43,146 bases of DNA from Calditrichota bacterium (GTDB lineage Bacteria; Electryoneota; B3-LCP): the NCBI GenBank assembly GCA_020051775.1, contig JAGVQJ010000195.1:1-43146 (forward strand). Reading direction: 5' to 3'. Of this stretch, positions 33,109 through 41,182 are shown in pieces (position 1 is the stretch's first letter; every line of letters begins with the position of its first letter). Under the pieces are notes generated by a model. The model ran no database searches and had not been told where the DNA came from. It saw only the letters and a list, made by a program, of their open reading frames with translations. The position numbers and the translations under genes are program-made.

Positions 33109-33290
33109 GGGACAATGTCCCTTTCTACGCCAACTGCTTCGCGAGTTGGCGCTGGGACGGTAGGCAATGCCTATAGTCGGGGTCGTCCTCGACCCCGATA
33201 TGGTCATTGCGAGCGAAGCGAAGCAATCTCATAAGTTTCAGATAAACAGGAGATTGTTTCGGGACTTCGTCCCCTGCAATGACGGTCTGG
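33109..33290. repeat. Repeat block after polA with MITE-like copy 2
   Basis: Three hairpins come in succession: GGGAC-AAT-GTCCC at 33109-33121, GCCAACT/AGTTGGC at 33129-33150, and TCGGGGTCG/CGACCCCGA at 33177-33198. After them is a copy of the GTCATTGCGAG repeat, with GTCATTGC at 33203 and GCAATGAC ending at 33283. Its interior differs from that of copy 1 in the sdh operon. The first hairpin with its TTT tail may terminate polA. No gene is seen from 33109 to 33440. Confidence 0.65.
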
Positions 33291-33440
33291 GTGACTTTTA
33301 GGACTGCCTCGGTTCTTTTCGTAATCACTTACCCCCTCCACATTTCCCCTCCATCCTCCGTAATACATAGCAATTATCTTGAATTGGGTCGTGATTCGGA
33401 TCTTTTATACTTTACTGAAATATTATAATGGAGATAAACC

Positions 33441-33956
33441 ATGGAATCCAGCACAATGGAACAAGAAATGAGGAAGAAAGCCAAGCCCCTGAAAGAACAT
33501 CAATGGCTTGACCAACTCCTCGGTGAATGGGCGGTCGAAGGTGAAATGACGATGGGGCCAGACCAACCCCTTCAGAAGTGGAAAGGCGTCGAGAGCGTGC
33601 GGTCGCTCGGCGGCCTCTGGATCATAGCCGAAGGACAAAACGAGATGCCAGACGGCATGACCGGATCAATGATCACGCAGCTTGGGTATGACCCGCAGAA
33701 AAAGCAGTTTGTCGGCACCTTCACCGCTTCCGTGATGACCAACCTCTGGCTGTACAGCGGGACGCTCGATGCTTCGCGAAAAATTCTGACGCTGGAGACC
33801 GAAGGCCCCAATATGGTTTCCGAAGGTAAATTGGCGAGGTACAAAGACATCATCGAGATCAAGAACGAAGACCACCGACTGTTGACCTCCCAGATGCTGG
33901 GCGAAGACGGGAAATGGCGCCAATTCATGACCGCCCATTATCGCCGCAAGAAATAG
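33441..33956 (+). CDS. DUF1579 family protein
   Basis: The 171-residue soluble protein has the DUF1579 pattern: HQWLDQLLGEWAVEGEM near the N-terminus, a central SVRSLGGLWIIAEGQ, and MITQLGYDPQKKQFVGTF. A C-terminal half of alternating strands ends MTAHYRRKK. The family is predicted to form a lipocalin-like beta barrel and has no firmly known function. A GGAGATAAACC ribosome binding site precedes the ATG. The first 15 residues are charged and contain a second in-frame ATG (MEQEMRKK). A good terminator follows at 33979-34018, so it appears to be a single-gene unit. Confidence 0.88.
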   Translation: MESSTMEQEMRKKAKPLKEHQWLDQLLGEWAVEGEMTMGPDQPLQKWKGVESVRSLGGLWIIAEGQNEMPDGMTGSMITQLGYDPQKKQFVGTFTASVMTNLWLYSGTLDASRKILTLETEGPNMVSEGKLARYKDIIEIKNEDHRLLTSQMLGEDGKWRQFMTAHYRRKK

Positions 33957-33978
33957 GCTGCGAAGCCAATTCCCTGGG

Positions 33979-34018
33979 AAGCCCGGTTTGACAAACTGCC
34001 AGCCGGGCTTTCCACTAC
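33979..34018 (+). terminator. Rho-independent terminator after the DUF1579 gene
   Basis: AAGCCCGG (33979-33986) pairs with CCGGGCTT (34003-34010), with a small internal TTTG/CAAA stem, and is followed by a pyrimidine-rich tail ending in TTTTT. Confidence 0.68.
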
Positions 34019-34526
34019 TTTTTACTCTCTCGCCCGATTTACCATTCCCAACACAATTCAAGTCAAAGCACCAATTCGATCAGGACTGAAGCCTTGCGGA
34101 TTCAGGTTCAATCCGTTGTCGCCGTCCTGTCATCCTTTGATCGGCCTGGTAGTAACTGCAAAATAGCAGGAAGTCGCCGATTTGGGCTTCATTATGCGAT
34201 ATATTGAAAATATGTTTCATCGTGAACATTATATTTATTGGTATGATATTTGTAATATTTCTAACCGATATTCGCTCTTGGCGTCACCCGCGCAGGATAA
34301 CCCGGGAAGACAAATTCTCCACCATAGGCCGCGAGTTTTCAATGATGCGTGAGAAACTGCCTCAATCGGGAAAATTACATGATATTCGGCCCGGCGGTAG
34401 TAAAACCCCATAGAGTAGTTTTAAATTGAAACCAATACCTTCGCCGGATTTTGATAAATGTCTCATTACAATAACGAAAACGGTTGTGATAGCCTAACGG
34501 CAAAATCGGACTTGATGGAGGTTGAA
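34019..34526 (+). other. Non-coding region upstream of the large secreted protein
   Basis: No confident gene is seen. A frame from TTG 34204 to TAG 34413 would encode a 69-residue peptide with a hydrophobic N-terminus and a charged tail, but it lacks a ribosome binding site. The same place offers a loose promoter (TTGAAA with TTATAT about 18 bases later) that could drive the large gene with a leader of roughly 300 bases. Confidence 0.3.
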
Positions 34527-37500
34527 ATGCAACGCGTAATGATCGGCTTGATGATCTTGGCAAGTATAATGCTTCTGAGCGGCAGGTTAAATGCGCAGGA
34601 TTCACCCTGGAGCGCCACACCTAATTGGATTAGCAGCTATCCTGCGTTCACCATGAGTGTGGCCCTTGAGGATGTTGATAATGACAATAAATTGGAGCTG
34701 ATTACCGGTAATTACCGCTATCCTTACGACTTTCCTCCAGGTCATCCGGAAGCGTTTGGCGAGACGATGGGTGAAGCCCAGGTCGGCACTCGTGTGTATG
34801 CCTACGACTGGACGGGCAGCACTTTCAACGACATGCCGGCGCCCTTTACCTATATGGATCGTTGCATTGACGATATCGCCCTGGCGGATTATGATAAAGA
34901 CGGGGATCTGGATCTGGCCATCGCCGCAGTGGTGGGAAAGGGAAAAGATGGAGGCGTTTGGGTTCTTAAAAACCGCTACGATACGACTAATCCACCTGCA
35001 TTTAAGAACCTCTTTGTGGACGACGATGATCCCAGCCATAGATGGTACTGCGGTGAATCTTATGATGCCCACTGTGTCCGCTGGGTGGATGTAGATTGCG
35101 ATGGCGATCTGGATCTGGCCGTATTGGAGATCCCGGGTACGATCCATTTTTATCTGAATTCGGGAGACGGGGAGATCGTTTACGGATTTGAATTCAAACC
35201 ACATGACGGACTGCATCCCTTGTGGCACTTTACCACGCTGGAATTCGGGGATATGGATCGGGACGGCGATCCTGATCTTTTTGTCAATATCAGAAATAGC
35301 CCCCGAGTCTATAAAAACACTTTCTCGGAATACGGCCCTTCCAATCATATTTTCGATGCCTCCGTGTGCTGGACGTATGACGAATGCCCAACCGGCCCGC
35401 GACACAATGAGGATATGTTCTGTGCTTCTTTTGGCTTCTTCAATGGGCAAACCAACAACTTGGCCTTAGCCGTAGGATCATTCGATTTCCGCAATTTCGT
35501 GAATCAAGGTCCCATCAGTGAATACAATACGTGGGGTAATGACGTTTACACCTTAAATGACGCTAAAACCTCTCTCCAGCACAGCTGGCAAAGCGAAGTG
35601 CATGAACAAGACGGTCCCAGGCCGCAACCCGTGACCGATATCCAATGGGCGCACCTGGATAACGACCTATCCAGTATGGATTTAGTGGCATGTTCCTACG
35701 CCTTGAAGAAAAGCGATGGCTCTTGGGATCGCGGACTGGAACAAATCCATTTGAACCCGACCCCGAATGATTTCAACAATACGATCTGGACCACGGTGCC
35801 GGATCGTTCCACCAGTTTGGCATTGGGGGACATTGATCAACCCAATGCCAATAACTCGTCCGAGATCTGCCATTGTTGGTCCAACGGCGCGCCGATCGGA
35901 TGGACGTATCTCTCGCGATTCCCAGCCTTTAAAATCCACACGGTGCGCTGGGCAACTTCGCAGGAAGCAACTTCCTGGACGCTGATCCCCTCCGATTCCT
36001 GGTGTGCCAATCCCAAAGAGGGGTGGATATCCGTTAGTCGTTCTTATCTTGATAGTTTGGCCGTGCCCCCGTCTGATTTCTGGCTGAAAGTCAGTTACGC
36101 ATACAGCTTGGAGTATGATTTGGCAGTCGGCAACGACGGCAAAAATACCGTGTACTTTTACCACAGCCAGCAGGGGCTGGAATATGCTACGATCAATACT
36201 CACAAAGCCCAGGAAGTCAACCCGTCCCCTCCCTACGTTTACCAGCAAGATCATTATCTGGGGAATCCAGTGCCGGATACTCTCAACTTAATGGCTCCGG
36301 ATGGCATTGGAGCCACCTCCGATCTTGATCAGTATGCAACTTTCCCAACTGCTCCAGTGGACGAGTTTCTAAAATTCCACCCCTATATAAAACGTTATGG
36401 ATTTGTCTCGCAATGGTCTAGTCTCGAGTTGCTCCAGGGGCACTATTTCTGGAATCATTTTGACACACGATTGGATACTGTAAGACTCAATGGCTGCAAC
36501 AGCCATTTTGCCGCTTGGGAAACCCCCCTCTGGTCAAAAGGCGATTGGACCTTCAATCCACCTGACGGCGATACTCACAACCGTACCAGCGACGAGCGTT
36601 GGCACTCCATATTCGTCAAAAATCTGGTGAATCGTTACCGGCCCAATGGCTTGTACGATCAGATGGCGGTGGGAGGCAATGGCGATGCTTGGGGCAATTG
36701 GGGTGTTGGGGAGTTTCAGTTTGAAAGCGAACCCAATCTGGAAGGCCATGGTTATGGCATAGACCGTGAACAAGTTAATGCTTTGGCAGAAAAGTTATAC
36801 CGCCAATACCAAATGGTTAAAACCATCGCTGACCACAGCTATGGGGATCCCTGTTCGCTGGAAGTTATTGCGCCCAACTTTAGTGTGCTATGCACCGATA
36901 CCAGCAAACTCAGCGTGCTCTTCATGCCTTATTTCAATGATCTGAACAATGCTGAAATTTTCGGAAATCCTAATCTCACTCATGTGCTCTGGAATTATGT
37001 AGACTACCTCTCACAGCAGATGTACTGCATGAAAACAGAATATGGCCTGAGTCCCCTCGGGCTTCAAGATCCGTACCTGCCACGTACCAGCAACGGATTA
37101 TCCAGCGATCCCCGGCGAATTGGAGTTGAGGACCAAATCTGGGGATGGTACACACCGGGATTGGATGAATATATGGGCTTCCCGAATGACCCCGAATGGC
37201 AGCCGGTGATGGCTCAAGGTCCCGAACACCCTTTCTTCGCCATCGAATGGGCTTATATAGATGAGTTCCCTGAGAGCCTGGCCACATTCGAGAATATCGA
37301 AATAGATTTGGCGATGGCCCAACTGGCGGAAAATTTTAGTATTGATGCGTTCCCCTTGGAGCCACGCATGCATCAACTCATGCGTTATAACTGCGTATGG
37401 CAGACAACCGCCAATCCTTACGATAACATGTACGGTATCTGCGCTCAGTTACTGAACGATTCGTTGGGTCGGACGTTATTCACTAAATATGAAGTCCTAA

Positions 37501-39257
37501 ATCCATTTGGCACTGCCGAACCGGATGTTTACCATTACCTCTTTTCCAAGGAGGGAACCAACGAGTACGTTCACTTTCTCCGGACGACTTGGGATTACGG
37601 AATTGATCTGCAGAATCTTTATGTAAAATCGCCTCCAGGTTGGGATTTAAACCTTGCTAACGGCAATGCCCTGGCTGGAGCGCGTGTGGATTGTTATACT
37701 CCCTCGGGATCCCAATTTCAAAGGGTCGTGAGTCGCGTAGGTTCTAATCCCCCCTTCATTCATTTTGCACCCGGTGAAATTGGGCCGGATATTATGATCA
37801 TCCACGAAAATAATCCGGCTGTCCAGTCTGGCTTCAGTCAAGGGATTCAACTTAGAAAAGGTTGGAATCTCGTCTCCTGGAATGTGATCCCCCCCGACTC
37901 GACTCCGACTACGCCGCTGGTCATGTCGGACATTCTTGACCCGGATGATCCCGTGAATAACTGGTTCTTCGAACCTTCCCTATATGGTCAGCTGTTCAAG
38001 CACGACGATGCCCAGCAGTTTTATCCCATTTACGCTGCTACCGCCAACTGGCCCTGGAACTTGAACCACGCCTATTATTTAGGCACGAATTCCAATCACT
38101 TTTGGCAATTCCAAAATTGCCCCTTAAACAGCCAGAGCCCGTTCCAGTTCACCACCAGCGCGGCTTGGGATTCGACCTTTGACGATTCCCTGGCCGGATA
38201 CTGGTTCTTCATGGGGTACGGCGTCAACGGCTTCACCAGGCTTGCCAGCATTCCTTATGATACCCTGACCATGACCGGTGATCCCAACTTGTATGACTAT
38301 CTGGGGCCTTTCCACTGGTTGATTTGGCAGAATGATTCTCTTTCCGCTTACCCCCTGGGAGATCTTAAAATCGTGAAAGACGATCAAGGTAGATTTTACC
38401 TCCCGCAGTTGAATCATTTCGATAACATCGGTATGCTGGAGCCGGGGGAAGGATATTTCCTGGGATTTTCCTCAAACAGTACTCAAACCTACAACTTCCA
38501 GGGTTGGAGTGGATATCCCAATTGGCAAAGCCCGCAGCCCGGCCCTGACAATGCCAATCAACCGGGAATCGGTTCTCCCACGCATTTCCAGTTTACCGCC
38601 TACACTCACTGGAGTTACCCGGTGATCGTTGACTCAGTGGATCTGAGTCGAGTCCCGCTCGAGATCGGAGATGAAATCGGCGTGTTCGACGGCAATCTAT
38701 GCGTGGGTGCGGCGGTCTATGAAGGACGACTCCCCATACCCATTACCACTTGGGAAAATGATATCGCCACCCCTGACGTTATAGATGGCTACCAAAAAGG
38801 GCACTCCCTGAACCTGGCTTGGTTTGACGTCTCCCGGAATGCCGAATTTGTCTTTGCTGCAACTCCTCAAAGCGGGTTGGATGACCCTTCGGCTCCCCGC
38901 AGCTCCGGTTTTGGCCGAGGCTTCTACGCACTTCGCAGTTTAACGGATGATAACGCTGCGCTCGTTCCGCTGCCGGAATCTTTTAGGCTCTGCCAGAATT
39001 ACCCGAATCCGTTCAATTCGCAAACCATTATCCCCTTGGAACTGCCGCAGAGATCCAATGTGAAGGTTGAGTTGTTCAATGTGCAGGGTCAATCTGTCGG
39101 AGTGGTGTTCGAGGGAGTTCAATCCGCCGGTTGGCCGAAAATCCGTTGCGATGCTGCTAATCTATCCTCCGGCGTCTATTTCTATCGCGTGACTGCGGAA
39201 GGACTTGAGCGCCCGAGCCGTTTCAGTGAAGTGCGTAAACTGCTGCTGTTAAAATAA
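34527..39257 (+). CDS. Large secreted mosaic protein: FG-GAP/VCBS repeats, glycoside hydrolase-like domain, type IX-like sorting domain
   Basis: I start it at 34527, where GGAGG precedes an ATG that opens a signal peptide ending LNAQ; upstream in-frame starts add polar residues. The 1576-residue protein has several parts. Residues about 45-260 carry Ca-binding FG-GAP/VCBS motifs (DVDNDNKLE, DYDKDGDLD, DVDCDGDLD, DMDRDGDPD). Residues about 580-1090 look like a clan GH-A TIM barrel: WHSIFVKNLVNRYRPNG leads to ESEPN (733-737, candidate acid/base Glu735), then the helix ALAEKLYRQYQMVKTIAD, and later FFAIEWAYID with candidate nucleophile Glu907. From about 1100 there is an LRKGWNLVSWNVIP module, then DEIGVFDGNLCVGAAVYEG. 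Residues about 1481-1576 are the sorting domain (NYPNPFNSQT, ending VRKLLLLK). Action on a polysaccharide at the cell surface is inferred; the GH assignment is by motif only. Confidence 0.85.
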   Translation: MQRVMIGLMILASIMLLSGRLNAQDSPWSATPNWISSYPAFTMSVALEDVDNDNKLELITGNYRYPYDFPPGHPEAFGETMGEAQVGTRVYAYDWTGSTFNDMPAPFTYMDRCIDDIALADYDKDGDLDLAIAAVVGKGKDGGVWVLKNRYDTTNPPAFKNLFVDDDDPSHRWYCGESYDAHCVRWVDVDCDGDLDLAVLEIPGTIHFYLNSGDGEIVYGFEFKPHDGLHPLWHFTTLEFGDMDRDGDPDLFVNIRNSPRVYKNTFSEYGPSNHIFDASVCWTYDECPTGPRHNEDMFCASFGFFNGQTNNLALAVGSFDFRNFVNQGPISEYNTWGNDVYTLNDAKTSLQHSWQSEVHEQDGPRPQPVTDIQWAHLDNDLSSMDLVACSYALKKSDGSWDRGLEQIHLNPTPNDFNNTIWTTVPDRSTSLALGDIDQPNANNSSEICHCWSNGAPIGWTYLSRFPAFKIHTVRWATSQEATSWTLIPSDSWCANPKEGWISVSRSYLDSLAVPPSDFWLKVSYAYSLEYDLAVGNDGKNTVYFYHSQQGLEYATINTHKAQEVNPSPPYVYQQDHYLGNPVPDTLNLMAPDGIGATSDLDQYATFPTAPVDEFLKFHPYIKRYGFVSQWSSLELLQGHYFWNHFDTRLDTVRLNGCNSHFAAWETPLWSKGDWTFNPPDGDTHNRTSDERWHSIFVKNLVNRYRPNGLYDQMAVGGNGDAWGNWGVGEFQFESEPNLEGHGYGIDREQVNALAEKLYRQYQMVKTIADHSYGDPCSLEVIAPNFSVLCTDTSKLSVLFMPYFNDLNNAEIFGNPNLTHVLWNYVDYLSQQMYCMKTEYGLSPLGLQDPYLPRTSNGLSSDPRRIGVEDQIWGWYTPGLDEYMGFPNDPEWQPVMAQGPEHPFFAIEWAYIDEFPESLATFENIEIDLAMAQLAENFSIDAFPLEPRMHQLMRYNCVWQTTANPYDNMYGICAQLLNDSLGRTLFTKYEVLNPFGTAEPDVYHYLFSKEGTNEYVHFLRTTWDYGIDLQNLYVKSPPGWDLNLANGNALAGARVDCYTPSGSQFQRVVSRVGSNPPFIHFAPGEIGPDIMIIHENNPAVQSGFSQGIQLRKGWNLVSWNVIPPDSTPTTPLVMSDILDPDDPVNNWFFEPSLYGQLFKHDDAQQFYPIYAATANWPWNLNHAYYLGTNSNHFWQFQNCPLNSQSPFQFTTSAAWDSTFDDSLAGYWFFMGYGVNGFTRLASIPYDTLTMTGDPNLYDYLGPFHWLIWQNDSLSAYPLGDLKIVKDDQGRFYLPQLNHFDNIGMLEPGEGYFLGFSSNSTQTYNFQGWSGYPNWQSPQPGPDNANQPGIGSPTHFQFTAYTHWSYPVIVDSVDLSRVPLEIGDEIGVFDGNLCVGAAVYEGRLPIPITTWENDIATPDVIDGYQKGHSLNLAWFDVSRNAEFVFAATPQSGLDDPSAPRSSGFGRGFYALRSLTDDNAALVPLPESFRLCQNYPNPFNSQTIIPLELPQRSNVKVELFNVQGQSVGVVFEGVQSAGWPKIRCDAANLSSGVYFYRVTAEGLERPSRFSEVRKLLLLK

Positions 39258-39333
39258 AAATAACAGCGGATCTTTTCCACCGATCCTGCATCTAATAAAG
39301 TGAAAGAAAAGCTATTTCACCCGGGAATCACTC

Positions 39334-39540
39334 ATGCCCTTGTACGAATACCATTGCTCTGATTGTGAAAAGGACTTCGAGGAATTTCGCTCACTGGAAA
39401 ACCGCGACGCTCCTGCCAAATGTCCCGCATGTGGCGGAGAAAAACCGCAGCGCAAACTCTCGTTGTTCTCTTCCAGTTGGGGTAGCCATTTCGGTGCAGT
39501 CGGCGGCGGATCCTCCTGCGGATCCGGCGGCTTCACGTGA
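39334..39540 (+). CDS. FmdB-type zinc ribbon protein
   Basis: The 68-residue protein begins MPLYEYHCSDCEKDFEEFRS and has the second CPAC pair about 20 residues later, which is the FmdB/CxxC_CxxC regulatory zinc ribbon. The C-terminus is a Gly/Ser-rich tail, SCGSGGF, as in many members. It was named after a putative regulator of formamidase genes, but the function of most members is unknown. It follows the large secreted protein by 76 bases and is followed by a strong terminator. Confidence 0.92.
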   Translation: MPLYEYHCSDCEKDFEEFRSLENRDAPAKCPACGGEKPQRKLSLFSSSWGSHFGAVGGGSSCGSGGFT

Positions 39541-39591
39541 GGCTAAACCTCTACAGGCCCCGAGCCGGCGGCTCATTTTGGCCCGGAATTT

Positions 39592-39630
39592 CGTTCCCCC
39601 AGAGTCCATGACGCTGGGGGAACGTGTTTT
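39592..39630 (+). terminator. Rho-independent terminator
   Basis: CGTTCCCCCAG (39592-39602) pairs perfectly with CTGGGGGAACG (39614-39624) and is followed by TGTTTTATAG. It ends the secreted-protein/FmdB unit. Confidence 0.78.
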
Positions 39631-39649
39631 ATAGGGCACAAAAGGAGCA

Positions 39650-39675
39650 ACTCCCTTGAGAAGGGGGGGTAGGTT
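39650..39675 (-). repeat. Fragment like the KGGE-type dispersed repeat
   Basis: The minus strand reads C-run, CTTCTCAAGGGAG, like the element translated inside the first glycosyltransferase (1222-1268). Here it is intergenic. Similarity is approximate. Confidence 0.3.
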
Positions 39676-39694
39676 CAAAAATGGGCGTTTTTAC

Positions 39695-39723
39695 TTGACT
39701 CATCTCCCTTTTTTCATTATCCT
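39695..39723 (+). promoter_or_regulatory. Promoter for the porin-like gene
   Basis: TTGACT (39695-39700), 17 bases, TATCCT (39718-39723). The gene starts at 39764 after AGGGGGAACAGG. TTACTTGACTCA at 39691-39702 also occurs at 9822-9833. Confidence 0.5.
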
Positions 39724-39763
39724 ATAGCTACGAAAATTTCAAACCTGCGAAAGGGGGAACAGG

Positions 39764-40945
39764 ATGAGAACGCGTGTGTGGGGCTTTCGCCTCGTCCTGC
39801 TGATGACGATTATCATAACGATCCTGGCGACCGGTTTACCCGCCTGGGGGACGCAACTATCGGGTGGCCGCGGCTTGACCATGGTCCAGTTTCCCACTTT
39901 GCTTGACCCTGGCTGCCTGGGGATAACTCTGCACTCTCGAGCCTTCGTTAAGTCCATTCCCGCCGGTATAGGCTTGAGTGGCCAGGCTGTCCCTGGAGGC
40001 ACCGTTTCCGACGGCACGGGAGCGGTCTCCTTCAATTTCGGCTTCTCCCGGCATGTGGAATTCGGCTTCACCCAGGTGTTATATCAGGATCTGAACGTTT
40101 CCGCTCAGCGGAACAAATACATAGCCTTGGAGCAGATCCCGGACGATAGTTACCTGCGGGTAAAGATGGGCAACTATCCGCTGACCATCGGCAACGCCTA
40201 CTTCAAAGTCGGCCTGCTGAATCAATTGCGCTACCGCACCGGCTTGATCCACAATGTCTACCTGGAGCCTTACTCCGGTGACGGCATTGGCTGGGAAGTG
40301 GATTTCCTGGCCTCCTGGTTCGCCAACCCGCTTTATGAGAATAACGCCCTGGCGATGCACCTGAACCTGGGCTACCTGAACCACAACGACGCCGGTCACG
40401 ATACCAGCGTGTTCCGCGCTGCCCAGGAATTCGTCTACGGCCTGGCCGCGGTGATGCCCACGCGCCATTTCGATTTCTCACTGGAAACGCACGGCAGCTT
40501 CTTCCTGCGCGAACCCAGAATCAACTCCTTCTCCCAAATGGACTATCAGTGGGTCACACCTGCGGTGCGCTATAAAATGTTCTACGGCATGAGCGCGCTG
40601 GTCGGTGTGGACGTCCTGCTGTGGAAGGGTGAAGACAAGAACACCCGCGCGCTTCTGGACGCCATGTCGCAGCCGGAATACCCCACCTTCCCGGGTTGGC
40701 GTATTAACGGATCCATCAGCATCAGCCCCTCCACGACCTTCTACCGCGAACCGACTTTCAGCAACGTCACCGACCCGCTCTCCACGCGTAAACTGCTGCG
40801 CGAGCGCAAATCCCTCTTCGAGTGGGTGGTGGACGACCAACAAGGGGTCGAATACATTGACGTGGAACTGGAAAAGATCAAAGCCGAACGTAAAAAAGCC
40901 GAGCAGGAGCTGGAAAACCTGAAACAACAAATGGGCAACAGGTAA
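39764..40945 (+). CDS. Outer-membrane beta-barrel-like protein with C-terminal coiled coil
   Basis: The 393-residue product has a hydrophobic N-terminal signal ending LPAWG. About 300 residues of alternating amphipathic strands follow (for example HVEFGFTQVLYQDLNVSAQ, YFKVGLLNQLRYRTG, MHLNLGYLNHND and FDFSLETHGSFFLRE), a pattern of outer-membrane barrels. The final 35 residues switch to a charged coiled coil, IDVELEKIKAERKKAEQELENLKQQMG, that would hang in the periplasm or mediate oligomerisation. It has its own promoter and a strong terminator. I do not recognise the family. It could be a porin-like structural protein. Confidence 0.82.
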   Translation: MRTRVWGFRLVLLMTIIITILATGLPAWGTQLSGGRGLTMVQFPTLLDPGCLGITLHSRAFVKSIPAGIGLSGQAVPGGTVSDGTGAVSFNFGFSRHVEFGFTQVLYQDLNVSAQRNKYIALEQIPDDSYLRVKMGNYPLTIGNAYFKVGLLNQLRYRTGLIHNVYLEPYSGDGIGWEVDFLASWFANPLYENNALAMHLNLGYLNHNDAGHDTSVFRAAQEFVYGLAAVMPTRHFDFSLETHGSFFLREPRINSFSQMDYQWVTPAVRYKMFYGMSALVGVDVLLWKGEDKNTRALLDAMSQPEYPTFPGWRINGSISISPSTTFYREPTFSNVTDPLSTRKLLRERKSLFEWVVDDQQGVEYIDVELEKIKAERKKAEQELENLKQQMGNR

Positions 40946-41024
40946 CCCCAACTGGAAAAAACAAACCGATAAAAATCACTGGAAAACACAGCAAAACAGC
41001 CAAACATAACGCTCCTGTAAGGCG

Positions 41025-41056
41025 AAGGCGGGCATCATAAGCCCGCCTTTATATTT
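41025..41056. terminator. Strong rho-independent terminator
   Basis: AAGGCGGGC (41025-41033) pairs perfectly with GCCCGCCTT (41041-41049) and is followed by TATATTTT. It lies between the convergent porin-like gene and the secreted-protein gene. Confidence 0.82.
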
Positions 41057-41182
41057 TAAAAAAGGTAGGCCACCGGGAAGAATCCCCCAGCGGCCCGGTT
41101 GTGAGGTCACAAAATATGACTGCGCGTATAATATACGGCAACCGAAACCCCAAAATCATGCGCAATTTTTTGCGTAGCGATA

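Noticed and set aside
34204-34413. Possible 69-residue small membrane protein
   Set aside because: It has a TTG start without a ribosome binding site and a charged, low-complexity tail. The region also looks like a promoter and leader. Not strong enough to call.
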